DNA of 64,000 bases, taken from positions 56,613,415-56,677,414 of the forward strand of contig OX393578.1 of the NCBI GenBank assembly GCA_947652605.1, in the 5' to 3' direction. The notes beneath the pieces were generated by a model, which saw only the letters and a program-made list of their open reading frames with translations, did not search any database and was not told where the DNA came from. The DNA is from Elmis aenea. Lineage: Eukaryota; Arthropoda; Insecta; Coleoptera; Elmidae. The position numbers were made by a program, and so were the translations under genes. Each line of letters starts with the position of its first letter. The stretch's first letter is position 1. Positions 21,901 through 32,684 of this stretch are shown in pieces.

Positions 21901-24552
21901 CAGTCGTACACCTAACTGTAGAAAGACTTATGACTAAATAAATAGATGCAGACGAAGAAGCAATATTTTTACCTTTATATCGAATTGTAAGTATCTCCTA
22001 GCCATTTCCGGACTAACTAATTTTTCTATTAATTCTACTGGTACTAAAATATGGCATTGATAAGCTGGACACATGATATGGTGAGCATCTCCATCTTGTA
22101 TCTTAATTGTTAGATAACTTTCCCAACAGCTTTTGCAGAAAATGTGCTTGCATGACATTACAACGGGTTGTTCCCAATCTGCTATTATCGATATACATAT
22201 TTCGCACTGAAAAATACAAGTTTGAAACATTTAGATTCGAACCAACTATCGCTTACCATAATCTCTTGTCTGCTACAGGATTTTTCGCTGGATTCTGGGG
22301 ATATATTTGAGTCCCACGAACCACCGTGTTGGAGGAGAGATGATGGAGCTTGTACTCCTGCTAGTTGGCAGCATTCAATCGGGTCCTTCATCCATCTTTC
22401 TAATAAAAGCTCTCTGGACCATTCTGTAGAAAATTAACAAGTTTAAAAATTTGACATTACTCGATTACAGAGGAAATAACGTCAATATTTACCATTGTTT
22501 CGAAGTAACGCTTCCGCAGTGAAAAGAGGTATCTTTAACATGTCAGATGTATCAACTAATAACTGATCCTTTGCCTCTTGTAAATCTTGGCCTCGTAGTC
22601 CGCTGTAAACTTCTTCCTGCCCGTTCAGTAATTCATCTTCATTTACTGTGTCTGTGCTGTCAGCCTAAAACAGATTTGTGTTAATTACCAATGAAAATGG
22701 ATAAGTGTAGTTATTGTATAGGAAATGTAGTCGTAAAGTAATTTCAGAAATATGCCTCGGTTAAGACAGGTTTGAAAGGGAAAATGAAAAGCAAAATACA
22801 GGCGCTAGAAATTAAGTATTTAAGAGGCGTCAAAGGTATTACCCGAAGAGATAAAATACGAAATGAGACAATTAGAGCAAAAGTCAATGATAAACCAGTT
22901 TTGGAAAGCATAGAAAAACAACATCTAAAGTGGTTTGGGCATCTAGTAAGGATGGAAGATGGAAGACAAACAAAAAGAATATAGGTAGCTAGCTAAATCT
23001 ACACAGAAAGGACAAAGATCCAGAAAAGCATAGAATCAAGTGGTGGCTGAATGTTTGAAGGGCAGAGGAATGTCCTGGAGTGAGGGGATGAGAATGGCAA
23101 GGAATAAGAAAAAAGGGGCAGTATTTTTTCATGAAATAGTATAAAAAAATAATATATAGAACAGGATGGAATTATCTACGTGGCTTATTTTATTCATAAG
23201 TATCCATGCCCAAAATCACTAAATCCGTTTCTATTTCTCACATGTTTTTAAATATTTCCAATAAAATAGTATCTATAATTTACTAATTTAATGTGCGTTT
23301 AATATTTTTAACTTTATAGCATGTTAGCCTGATCACACATTGTTTATAAATTATTTGTAGATTAACTTGGATTCTTTGCTTTTGCGTGCTCCACAAAAAA
23401 GTCTTGGTTTGGAAATGAAATAAGGTATTTTTTGTATTTAATGGATCACTCTGGGAAAAGCTTTATAAAAACGAAATATTTTCCGCCCGGTAATTAGCAA
23501 TTTTGTTATAAAAGTTGTGAAGGCTGTTCTTATTTTATTATGCATAATTTTAATGTTGATGGAGGAACCTTCATTAAAAAAGTTATGTCCTACAGTATTT
23601 GGACTCATAAAAAATTCATTTCGTTTCGAAGAACAAAGCAGATGTATATGGCAGAAGTTACCACTATTTTTGTTGCTCTAAGGAACCTACCTGAACTAAG
23701 TGGTTCAATATGATTACTTACAAACACCATCCTGCTCTCCAAAAGCCTAGCAATATCGTGATGAGATCCTCGCATGGCTAAATCACAAGGTGTCAACTTA
23801 TCGTTGTTTTCCGTAAACAATGGTGCACCATGGGCTAGAAGTAACTCAACACATCTCTTCAAACCAGTCGAGGCAGCGCAATGCAAAGCTGTGTTCCCTT
23901 CCTGAAAATTTCGTGTTTGTGATCGCTTCAGGATAACCAAACTCTGGACTTACCTTATCTTGAGCGTTCAGATCAACCTTTTCTCTTCCTCCCTCTTTTA
24001 AAGGTACACCTTTCCAGTAGAGAAGCAACTGTACACAAGCTGCCCTTCGTTCTTGTGCGCTGAAACTTTTCGTTTGATTGAGCTGACATGCACAGTGTAG
24101 TACTGATTCGTTTAAACCATTTTTCTTGTTGGGATTTCCACCTAGGTCGTTTATGAATGTCCGCAGGAGATGTTTCATACCTAAAATTACAAAATTACTC
24201 AGTAATACACTAAAAAAGAGGAATATATTGGGATGTTTAAGCAAGTGTTAATCAGTTATTCAGTTCAGGTAACTTCCTCTTATTTGAGGAATGATAAGAA
24301 GACGAGGGCGTTAAGACAACAATAAATAATCTTGCAGATTCCTCTTAAACATGTTAAGTTTATATTAATATAAATGTACTTGCCATGTTTAGCAGCGTAG
24401 TGTAACGCAGTGTTGTGGTTATGGCTTTCCCCATAACTCAGGTTGGGGTCCAAATTCTTCCTTAGTTCTGGAGAACTTTGATAAATTTGCATCGCAGCAA
24501 ATTCGTCGCCATGTTGAAGATATTTTTTAAATTTTGAGGAGGTGCTGCCCAT
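13892..24552 (-). CDS. ANKIB1: ANKIB1-type RBR E3 ubiquitin ligase, 13 coding exons
   Basis: Thirteen exons listed separately join in frame to 4365 nt (1454 aa), longer than vertebrate ANKIB1 because of a long low-complexity tail. The start [10 protein letters not shown] parallels vertebrate MGNTTTKFRK and allows N-myristoylation. In order: ankyrin repeats (about 45-190), RING1 (306-355, CEIC...[11 protein letters not shown]...CPAYQC), IBR (about 384-450), RING2 (about 485-530) with likely catalytic C504 in EGCNHMKC, the Ariadne-like helical region (about 530-700), and a UIM near 851-866 ([15 protein letters not shown]). RBR ligases take ubiquitin from an E2 as a thioester on the RING2 cysteine. 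Substrates are unknown. Large introns hold transposons; none breaks the reading frame. Confidence 0.93.
15898..16775 (-). mobile_element. Unclassified inverted-repeat element, copy 1, filling ANKIB1 intron 12
   Basis: The sequence is matched in opposite orientation at 35618-36270. It has an inner inverted repeat: TAATTTGACAG...GTGAAGGAAATTTTC at 16547-16581 on the + strand and the same words on the - strand at 15898-15923. A second internal inversion uses GACCAATAACAAACTCAG near 16262. There is no coding frame. It is interrupted by a 212-bp hAT MITE. The left boundary is set by the extent of similarity between the two copies. Confidence 0.75.
15961..16172. mobile_element. hAT MITE nested in intron 12 element
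   Basis: Starts CAGTGTTTCTCAAAC and ends TTTGAGAAACGTTG. Perfect 8-bp target duplication TTCTAGAG at 15953-15960 and 16173-16180. Absent from the sister copy at 36.2 kb, so it inserted later. Confidence 0.9.
16802..16964 (-). CDS. ANKIB1: ANKIB1 exon 12
   Basis: 163 nt, [20 protein letters not shown] to [13 protein letters not shown]. The cysteine-rich end is not a domain I recognise. Donor GTAAGT at phase 1. Confidence 0.88.
17023..17223 (-). CDS. ANKIB1: ANKIB1 exon 11
   Basis: 67 codons, [20 protein letters not shown] to [10 protein letters not shown]. The donor GAT|GTAAGA is inferred: reading on runs to a stop, while splicing out 58 bp joins to MDLSQGSTW in frame. Confidence 0.88.
17283..17428 (-). 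CDS. ANKIB1: ANKIB1 exon 10
   Basis: 146 nt, [39 protein letters not shown]. Flanking introns are 57 and 59 bp. Confidence 0.92.
17486..17786 (-). CDS. ANKIB1: ANKIB1 exon 9 (RING2 end, Ariadne-like helices)
   Basis: 301 nt, [27 protein letters not shown], then [15 protein letters not shown]. Donor GTCAGT. Confidence 0.95.
17845..18053 (-). CDS. ANKIB1: ANKIB1 exon 8 (IBR end, RING2)
   Basis: 209 nt, [16 protein letters not shown] to [12 protein letters not shown]. It includes the likely catalytic cysteine in GCNHMKC. Donor GTAAAC. Confidence 0.93.
18116..19974 (-). mobile_element. Degraded hAT transposon (ZBED5-like) in ANKIB1 intron 7
   Basis: Flanked by the perfect 8-bp duplication TCCTAGAG (18108-18115 and 19975-19982). 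Ends read TAGTGGTGCGCAAAC and, reversed, CAGGTGCGCCCCCC. On the - strand, 19269-19538 holds a transposase piece with [17 protein letters not shown] and [13 protein letters not shown], typical of ZBED5-like hAT transposases. Other fragments are broken by stops. At 1859 bp it is shorter than a full element. Confidence 0.88.
19983..20658. other. Rest of ANKIB1 intron 7
   Basis: No gene or recognisable element between the hAT relic and exon 7. Confidence 0.4.
20659..20833 (-). CDS. ANKIB1: ANKIB1 exon 7 (IBR)
   Basis: 175 nt, [20 protein letters not shown] to HFFCWECL. Donor GTACAT is weak but in phase. The intron upstream of it (20834-21972) carries a LINE. Confidence 0.93.
20990..21950 (+). 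pseudogene. Non-LTR retrotransposon relic in ANKIB1 intron 6
   Basis: On the + strand, antisense to the host gene: [18 protein letters not shown] near 21060 and [15 protein letters not shown] near 21180, keeping the FADD motif. Then come a connection domain (21411-21590) and the C-terminal [15 protein letters not shown]...[13 protein letters not shown] (21687-21940). Several stops and frameshifts. It is closely related to the fragment at 32.2-32.7 kb. Confidence 0.8.
21973..22206 (-). CDS. ANKIB1: ANKIB1 exon 6 (RING1)
   Basis: 78 codons that start exactly at the first RING cysteine (CEIC) and end RRYLQFDIK. All RING1 ligands are present. Confidence 0.95.
22257..22423 (-). CDS. ANKIB1: ANKIB1 exon 5
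   Basis: 167 nt, [19 protein letters not shown] to SCSRQEIM. Donor GTAAGC, then a 50-bp intron. Confidence 0.9.
22493..22664 (-). CDS. ANKIB1: ANKIB1 exon 4
   Basis: 172 nt. It contains [19 protein letters not shown] and [12 protein letters not shown], conserved in ANKIB1 between ankyrin and RING domains. It is too short on its own to be obvious as a frame. Confidence 0.88.
22750..23150 (+). pseudogene. LINE C-terminal relic in ANKIB1 intron 3
   Basis: 22772-22984 codes for [20 protein letters not shown] and [19 protein letters not shown], the LINE C-terminal domain. It ends in an A-rich stretch near 23145. The remaining intron (23150-23721) shows nothing. Confidence 0.65.
23722..23901 (-). 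CDS. ANKIB1: ANKIB1 exon 3 (ankyrin repeats)
   Basis: 60 codons in phase 0, [20 protein letters not shown] to LLESRMVF, with donor GTAAGT. The upstream intron is 52 bp. Confidence 0.92.
23954..24180 (-). CDS. ANKIB1: ANKIB1 exon 2 (ankyrin region)
   Basis: 227 nt, from ATTTTAG to the donor AAG|GTAAGT. It codes for [20 protein letters not shown] through VDLNAQDK. Confidence 0.9.
24384..24552 (-). CDS. ANKIB1: ANKIB1 exon 1 (start, first ankyrin segment)
   Basis: It codes for [10 protein letters not shown]...LDPNLSYGE...[11 protein letters not shown]. It ends one base into a glycine codon at an ATG|GCAAGT donor, a GC-AG intron. The next exon begins GT ATG AAA and restores HG-MKHLL, as in vertebrate ANKIB1. 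Confidence 0.9.
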
Positions 24553-24593
24553 TATGTCTTCAGCTAATTGGGTTGGTTTTAGTACGGAGGTTA

Positions 24594-24726
24594 CTAATCG
24601 ACTACTTTTGGGGGACTTCTAAGCTTTAGTGGTAAAAAATCATTCGATATGTGTTGAACGGCATCGTTGGTTTTGTCAAGAAACGCTGCTGGATGTTGCA
24701 AAATTGGATGCCGCTTGTTGTAAAAC
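24594..24726 (-). promoter_or_regulatory. Probable 5' UTR exon of ANKIB1 with an open 43-codon frame
   Basis: A TTTTAG acceptor at 24727-24728 precedes this block. From 24725 one frame stays open for 43 codons (starting FYNKRHPILQHP, ending SPPKVVD) to a TAG at 24594, 41 bases before the ANKIB1 ATG. It has no ATG of its own. I do not recognise the peptide. It is either leader sequence or the end of an upstream small protein on a shared transcript. Confidence 0.5.
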
Positions 24727-24772
24727 CTAAAATTACAGACAGACGTTTACATACGGATAAAAACAACATATA

Positions 24773-25429
24773 CAGGGTGTTCCTAAATATTGCGAAAAAA
24801 TTCGAGTGGTAATTCTCTATCGAAAATTAAGGGGGCTCTTTCATATAAATTTTTTTCCTTAGATGTCTCCTTTCGAAGTTACGCCCCCGTAAAGGGGAGC
24901 GGTAAATTTAGGTTTTTATTTTATTTCTCAAATTTGGATAAAAGTAGGAGAATGATATATGGTAGATGTTTTATACTTATTGAAAGGTTTCCCATGGTAA
25001 TATTATCAATCATCTCCCACCTTCACAGGGGGCTGTCAGTTTTTTTTATCAGAACTTCTTGGTCTGCTAAAATTTTTAAATAAACCAAGATTTATAAAAA
25101 TATTTTTTTAATTGCAAAATTTCAACCTACCAAAAATTTCTGATAAAAAAACCAAAAGGAGTCGCACTTTTCAGCTCCCTGTGAAGGTGGGAGATGATTG
25201 AAAATATGACTATGGGAAACCTTTTAATAAGTATAAAACATCCACCAAATATAATTCTCCTACATTTATCCTTAGAGAAATAAAATAAAAACCTAATTTT
25301 ATGCTCCCCTTTAAGGGGGTGTAACTCAAAAAGGAGACGTCCAAAGAAAAAATTTATATGAAAGACCCCCTTAATTTTCGATAAGGAATCACCACCTGAG
25401 TTTTTTAGCAATATTTATGTAGCACCCTG
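24773..25429. mobile_element. TA-flanked foldback MITE, copy A
   Basis: Begins CAGGGTGTTCCTAAATATTG and ends with the reverse complement of a CAGGGTGCTACAT-type terminus, both next to TA. The two arms (about 24773-25080 and 25085-25429) are inverted copies. Shared blocks are CCCCCTAAAGGGGAGCGGTAAA-type and CTCCCACCTTCACAG. No gene; the open frames are arm by-products. Termini and TA duplication suggest Tc1/mariner origin. Confidence 0.8.
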
Positions 25430-27235
25430 TATAAATCAATGCATTAAAGATTATTTCTTGTTTTGATTTTTTAATAGATGCCGAAGTATCAAGTAATTTT
25501 GGCAATAAATCGAGGAGAAAAAACATAATCTAGAATCTATCAAAAAGATGAAAAGCTGGAAGTCTAAAATTCTGAACAATATTCGAAGGTACAGAAAATT
25601 CTCGAGTCTTAAGAAATTTAAGTGCTGTTTTGTGATATTTGTTGTTAAGTTTTTTAAACAATAATGTAAGTAATAGATATATTGTTGACCAAATTCTGCT
25701 TTTAACTCTTACGTAACTAAATTATCCATGGATCAATCGGTTTATTTTTGCCTTGAAATTCTAAAGGTTAAATTACAAAAACATATTGTAAAAGATAAAT
25801 AAATAATTAAGCAATAATGAAACTGAAGCTGATAAAACAAACATTAAAAGGATTATTTTTAAATTTCAATTGGACAAAGTAAAGACCTAAATTATGTTTT
25901 ATGTTTTCAATCAGCTAGGCCCCAAGCTAAAATAACTGTAAACAGACTACCAATTGTAAACTTTTTTCCCACAAAACATTTAAAAATGCCTCGAAAATAT
26001 TTAACAGACAGATTTGTTTGCTATTTTCTTGGTTCAAAAACCAATTTTAGGATAACCTTGATAAAATTCTGATAAAAGACGACAAAGAAAATGAAGCAAG
26101 TTCATTTAAAAATAATTACAGAATTAAGACGTATTTTGCATCTGATTAATTTCAACTTGGTTCAATTATTTCTGTACTCCGACCTTTAAAAAACGAAACT
26201 GCATGCTAATTTCAAGTTTAGTGCAAAAATAATGATTTATTTACAGAACTAGTCGCGTCTGCTAAAGTGAAAAACACGTGTTTTGTGCATAATAAACATT
26301 AGTTACCGATAAATAATCGAACTGGATTTATAACACAATTAAATTTTATGTACCAGATTCTGGGTAATAAAATCAAGCCCACTACACAAATATAACAATA
26401 TTTACTTGCGTTGCATAGACTCGACACGATAATTTGGGCTTAAAGCAAAGTCACACGGAAAAATTTTTTTTTCAAGCTTCTAAATAAATATTTGAAACGT
26501 ACGTAGTTATATCACGTCCAAAATCGAGTTTGCAAGGTATAAAACGTCTTAAAATTTACATTCTGACATGTCGCTATTAGAAATCATGCACAAGAAAATA
26601 TTTAACATTTACATCACGTACCTAAAAACGTATGAAATTACTTTCTTCGCCAGAAAAACGTTGCAGAACTTAATTCATCGCGTATACACGAGTGTCTAAA
26701 TCGTGCTATATAATGTATAACATGTTTAATTTAGCAACGTGACGTAAAAAAGATAATACAGTTTACAAACAATTTTATTAATAATTTTAGCGGTTTTATC
26801 AGCGGAATTTTAATACACAAAGATGATAAAGTCATTAGCAACTGTACTTTAATGATGTTTGTTTGGCGAGTTGCTCGTTTTATTACTCATCAATGTAGCT
26901 AATGTTTATAAACAAATTTAATTTCTTAACATGCGAGTTTTCTAAAAATTCTGATGTTTGTAAGCAACTTTGGCTGTTAAATGGTGGTTTCAAAAATGCA
27001 AATAAGGCAAATAAAGTAATAAAGTCAGGTCAAGTACAAAACTTAACTACTGTTATAACTCTTTTGTTCTTGGAGCAAGCTCGGTGAAAACATTACTTTA
27101 AATTACTCTATTCTGTGTTACCCTGCTGCAAAATATAAAAAGTTATGAAATCGCGCCTGCTTTGTTAAAAAAGCTAATCGAGAATAATACGTAGGTACTT
27201 TGCAATACTCTAGGTCTAGATTACTTAATACGGTT
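25430..27235. other. AT-rich putative leader intron, no gene seen
   Basis: I searched the - strand for an exon that could link the leader exon to 24726 and saw none. Confidence 0.35.
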
Positions 27236-27239
27236 TTTT

Positions 27240-28180
27240 AAAACATTTTTTTCTTAGACGTGTCCTTTGGGAGTTGCACCCCCCTAAAGAGGGGCTGTAA
27301 AATTAGGTTTTCATTTTATTTCTCAAATTTGGATTTATGTATGTATTTAGGAGAATGATATTTGGTAGATGTTTTATGCTTATTGAAAGGTTTGTTTATG
27401 TTCATATTGGGTAGAATTGACGGCTGTAATTATTTTGACGTTTACGCGGCGACAACGCCCGTCAGTTCTACTCAATATGAACAAGCAAACCATGGCAACC
27501 ACTAAAATGAATTGTTTCATGTTGGAATATTTGATGGTTCATATTTAATTATTTTATTTTTTGCTTAAAAATTGTAGGTTTTACGAGAAAAACTAAGGAA
27601 TAAAAAAAGTTTCTAAATAAATCAAGCTTTCTTACTGCACAATTTCAACCCCCCAAAAAGTTCTGATAAAAAAACCAACAGGGTTCGCCTTTTTCAGCCC
27701 CCTGTGATGGTGGGAGATGATTAAAAATATTACTATGGGAAACCTTTTATTAAGTATAAAACATCTACCAAGTAGCATTCTCCTACATGCGAAAAAAACT
27801 AAAGAATAAAAAAAGTTTTTAAATAAATCTAGCTTTCAAAGAGAATTTTTTTAATTGCAAAATTTTAACCCACCAAACAGTTCTGATAAAAAACCAACAA
27901 GGGTCGCACTTTTTAGCCCTCTGTGAAGCTGGAAGATGATTAAAAATATTACTATGGGAACTTTTCAATAAGTATAAAACATCTACCAAATATCATTCTC
28001 CTTCCTACATTTTTCCAAATTTGAGAAATAAAATAAAAACCTAATTTTACCGCTTCCCTTTAGGGGGGTGTAACTCCGAAAGGAGACGTCTTAGGACAAA
28101 ATAGTATATGAAAGACACCCCTTAATTTTCGCTAAGAAATCACATCCTGAATTTTTCTGCAATAATTAAGAAACACCCTG
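27240..28180. mobile_element. Foldback MITE, copy B, with internal duplication
   Basis: Same family as copy A. Left tip lost; right tip CACCCTG|TA at 28180. The centre contains a palindrome (GTTCATATTGGGTAGAATTGA near 27400 answered near 27455). The right arm is partly duplicated in tandem (about 27580-27790 and 27790-28020). Confidence 0.75.
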
Positions 28181-29539
28181 TAGTATTTGGCGTTACTATT
28201 ATTAAAAACACAACGTTATTAATAATTAAAAGAACTCTGTGTTAATAATAAATTTTAATACCTGCAGTAGACTTGTACTGTTTTTATTGTCATTAAACTT
28301 ATTAAATATTTATTGGCACTTTTGGTAATAAAAAATAAGTTAAAGCTGTTTAAAGCTATGAAAATGTACGGCATTTTTATCTATAATGTAATGATGGATT
28401 TACTTACTGTTTATGTATTTTGTGAACATTTATGATAATACCTGAATAAATTTTTAATAAAATACATGATATAAATTACTTATTTTAAACAGAAAATTTA
28501 CTCATCAAATTTTTTAAATTATTGTTTACTTCACAAAAACACATGGGACAAAATCAAGATAAGTCCGTAGTTTTTATAAACTATTTATTTTGAAAGTGTC
28601 TTAAGTCACTTTAAGTATTAAAAAATGGTGATTCGTTAACGTCTGTGCAAAATTATATTTACCGAGAAATATTATAAGTAATCGAGATAACAAAATAAGG
28701 GAAATTTCTCTATAAAATACATATTTTTATGCACATTAAAATGCAAAGCATTTAATATCTCAATATAAGATAACAGTGACTTATACCATTTTCAAAATAA
28801 AAGGCTCATATGTTATATAATTGTAAAATGACTAGCCAAACCCTTAATCAATTTCATTATTATTATTCTATTTGATTGACTGCAGAAATCAGAAGTAACT
28901 TTGTTTTTATACGTTATTATTTTTTAAGGGAATTCTTATTATGTGTAGCTATAAAAATCTTGCTAGCAAAAAAACACACTAACCTAAAAACCTAACATTT
29001 TTATCAATTACTTTCTCAGAATACATTTCCTAGAATTTGTTTCTTAATGTTAGGGTAATAAAATATAACATTAGGGGAAAATATCCTCAATTTTATTTAA
29101 TATGCCATAAAAATCGTTAAATATCTGTTGTCTGCTTGTCTGTATAGGATAAAACAGAAAAAATAAGAGATGCTTCCGTGATTATTGTAACAATCGATGA
29201 TTTTTTAGTGAACTTTTGCTTGCATGCAGTGAAAAATTTGGTTTTGATCAAGGGTCATAACCTATTGTTCACAATTTTTACGATAATAAAACCCTTTTAT
29301 GATTTTTTTTTAATTTAACGTAAATTTACATGCGGCTAATGCCTCTGGAACCAAGTCATGCGTTATATATTTAATGGACAAGATAACAAATGGTATAACA
29401 ATACGTTAGATGAATATGAAGTTGTAAAACAGGGCAGTAGAACAAACTTTAAACCGATTCAAGTAACGAGTAATCAAAAACATTTATGAACAAAAGACGC
29501 CGTCGACTATAGAAATAATAAACAATTGAAGTTCTACTC
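28181..29539. other. AT-rich putative leader intron, no gene seen
   Basis: No coding frame or repeat recognised. Confidence 0.35.
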
Positions 29540-29541
29540 AC

Positions 29542-29690
29542 CAAATGTTCACGTGAATTACTATCTGACATTTTGGCTATCAGTTTGGTAATGTCTATCA
29601 CAATAAGTTGACATCTTTGTGATACTGTCCAAATCGTGTAGACGCCGGATCGATTATACTGGCGCATGCGTCGGCGTCGCGACGCCGAAC
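29542..29690 (-). promoter_or_regulatory. Candidate promoter-proximal leader exon of ANKIB1
   Basis: On the - strand a CpG-rich segment is followed by AGCCAAAATG (ATG at 29571), ten codons MSDSNSREHL and a strong donor TTG|GTGAGT at 29541-29540. Splicing to the acceptor at 24727 would give a short upstream frame, MSDSNSREHLVLQQAASN plus eight codons, then a stop. No other gene on this strand follows it before ANKIB1. Confidence 0.45.
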
Positions 29691-29720
29691 GCGGCTATTT
29701 TGAAGGCGGTATTTATAGCG
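29640..29720 (-). promoter_or_regulatory. CpG-rich TATA-containing promoter candidate
   Basis: CpG-dense block in otherwise AT-rich DNA. On the - strand TATAAATA spans 29710-29717, about 140 bases upstream of the ATG at 29571. GGCGCATGCGTC at 29660-29671 is a near match to the NRF-1 palindrome. Confidence 0.45.
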
Positions 29721-30624
29721 GGGATTTTGTTTGCTTTTTGCAGTTAAAATTTTCACGGTATTAGCTATTTGCTAACTTAATGCATGCAGTTTATGAATCA
29801 ACTCTGATGTTACGTAGTAGTCATTAAAATATTATCAAATACATCCATTTAATTTATCCACAGGTATAAATCATCGAAATTATTGTTTATATCCTCAGAA
29901 TAGGCACATGCTAAAATATTCCATTACATGTAAAAAAAAACTTTTCAAACACAGAATTGTTTGGTTCATTTACTTTGCAAAAAGAAATAATTTTAATCTT
30001 AAATTTAAAAAAAAGTATAGGTAGGTATACTAGGCTAGGGCTAAATTGAACTTTATAATAATCCCACCATGATTGTTTAATGTTAGTGCATATTATTTAT
30101 TTACAAATTTAGTAGTTCCATTTGAGCAATAATATATTATTTAAACGTATAAATAACTTATATTAAAAACCACACCCTTTTTTTTTTAAGGATCGTTTAT
30201 CGAAATGGCACATAAGTGATATTATATTTCTCCTCAAAACTGTGCCTATATTTATAGCTAACCAGTTTAAATGTACCAAGACAAGGTATACGATACGGTT
30301 TTGTCTTTTATTTAACACCCTGTGGCACAAATTCCTTTTTATAAATCTGCAATCAGTAGAATTCTTCATTCACAAAACAATCAAAAATATTATTGTTTTT
30401 TTTCTGTCCCTTCATTTAAAATTTAAACCATAGGTACCCAAACTTATTTGTCCTACCTTTTCAGCGCCTTTCGGCGCCCCCTTGGAGATCTACATTCTTT
30501 AACCGAACAAACAGAAAGATGTAGTAAAAAACTTGCGATTTTATGTATTAATACAGTCTGTTCTACAAAATGGGCTCAAGATTATAGCGACTTCAATTGT
30601 GATTTAACCATCAAAAACCATATA
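29721..30624. other. Upstream AT-rich DNA
   Basis: No gene. Around 30431-30490 GGTACCCAAACTTA and GGCGCCCCCTTGG resemble a decayed hAT terminus, but no second end was found. Confidence 0.3.
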
Positions 30625-31125
30625 CAGGGTGTTTCTTAAGTATTGCAAAAAAAATTGGTACTAGATTCCTTATCTTTAATAAAAAAATTTTCCTTGGGCG
30701 TCTTTTTTCGGAGTTACACCCCCCTAAAGGGGAGCGGTAAAGTTGGGTTTTTATTTTATTTCTCAAATTTGGATATATGTAGGAGAATGATATTTGGTAG
30801 ATGTTTCATACAATAAACGTTTTCCCATAGTAATAATTTTAATTATCTCCCACCTTCACGGGGGGCTGAAAAGTGCGACCCTTGTTGGTTTTTTTATCAG
30901 AACTTTTTGGGAGGTTGAAATTTTGCAGTTAAAAATTGTTCTTTTGATTTGTTTAGAAGCCTTTTTTATTCATTAGTTTTTCTCGTGAAACCTTTAGTTT
31001 TTAAGGAAGAAATAAAATAAATAAACATGAACAATCAAATATTCCAATATAAAATGATTTATTTTGGTGGTTGCCATGGTTTTTTTATGTTCATATTGGA
31101 TAGAATTGACGGGCGTTTTAGCGTT
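30625..31125. mobile_element. Foldback MITE, copy C, one arm plus centre
   Basis: Starts CAGGGTGTTTCTTAAG after TA (30623-30624). Carries the left arm and half of the central palindrome, ending near 31125 without its right arm. Confidence 0.75.
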
Positions 31126-32219
31126 GTATTAAAGATTGAAAAAAAAATTCTACCAGATCCCTAACCGTTACAAAACAAAAACCAAAATGTATAATTTATT
31201 AAACCGGTCTTTTTAGAGAATTTACTGTAGGGCTTAAACAGTATTTAATTTATAATTTCTGAACTTTTACTGTCGATGTTTAAGGTGTATAATTTTTGTT
31301 GAGTGTCATAGAAATACAAAAGACCAAGAAATATTAAATACCAACAGTCAACTCAAAAGTGATTTTATTTTTAAAGTAAAAATAAAAAGTTAGCTACAAA
31401 AAGTGGAAGAGTAATAAAAATTTAATAAATGTGTTATCTGAAACGCGTTTGTATTTGTGTTCTATATTTAGACGATCTATCCAATGAAAAAAATTGGTAG
31501 TATCTAATTTATTTTGCAAAGGATGAGGTCTTTGAAGAGCCAATTAATACATAAAATTTACTTTAAGTTTACCCAGGGTATATCGCAACTGTTTTGGGCT
31601 TAAAAACAATTCTCATTCAAATTTTAATATATTTATAAAGCTGTATTAGTTTTTTGGGGTTCTATTTACATAACTGAACGTGTTTTTTTGTGTAATTAAT
31701 TGCTGTGTAGGTAAAGTTGAATCCATTATCTGCTTAGTAGTGTCAATATAATTATAACTAATTACTTTGTTGTTTCCAGAGTAACTACATCGATTGCAAT
31801 ATATTACAAAGTTAGCACCTACCTTAAAAACCATTCGCAAAGTGCTTACAATTTTTGTGATAATGCTTCAAAGTTGGAATATTAAGAGATAATTAATGAA
31901 TTAATGGAATGCTAAGTGAAGGAGACTTGGCTAATACAGTTTTACATCACAATTTTACCCAATTTGCTTGAACGTTAGCAATTTGATGGCTAATTGAAGG
32001 AAATGTAATTAGAAGTTGTACATCTTGAGTATGGGCTCTTGTAGTATCGCATTTAAATTTTGGGTGTGTCTGTTGAAATAATTGGTAAAGTGGTGATAAA
32101 TTTTGAATTATTACAGTCGAAATTGTGACTCCATTGCGTTTTACTCGAATTGTTTCAAGTAAAATCTATTTCTAAGAAGTTTTTTCAATTTAATTTTTGT
32201 TTTATTTTCTATTATTATT
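31126..32219. other. AT-rich DNA, no gene seen
   Basis: No supported coding region or element end. Confidence 0.35.
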
Positions 32220-32680
32220 TTTATTTAGTCTTGACTGTTAGGTGAGGGAGTGTTGACTTGTGTTGGGCTGACTTTTTTTCATGTTTTCTGTCTTATACTA
32301 GCTTTTTTATGACTTTCCATTTGATGTTTCTATCCACTGCTGCTATTTTAACTTCGTCTTGCCAGGCTTTTCTCGGTCTACCTCTTTTGTTTTTTCCCTG
32401 TGATGTTGCTTGATAGGCTTTCTTGGTTAACCTTTCTTCTTTCATCCTATAAATGTGACCCAACCATCCCAGCTGTCTTTCTCGTATTTTTGTTTCAACT
32501 GATTTTATCTTCAATTGTTCTCTATATGTTCGATTTCTGATTCTATCTTTTATGGTTTTTCCTCGGATTTTTCTTAGAAATCGCTTTTCTGCTGCATTCA
32601 CCCGGCTACTATTTTCGTTTTTCGAAACTTTTATTTCAAAATAATGTTTTAGAAGCAACATGTTAACGTTCAAGATGGTG
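32220..32680 (-). pseudogene. LINE C-terminal relic
   Basis: The - strand frame 32673-32293 codes for [36 protein letters not shown] and KRGRPRKAWQDEVK, near-identical in style to 21687-21941. It is cut off next to the DD41D mariner start at 32685. Confidence 0.7.
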
Positions 32681-32684
32681 TATA

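Noticed and set aside
21411..21941. Separate small genes in ANKIB1 intron 6
   Set aside because: They are consecutive pieces of one LINE protein in shifted frames.
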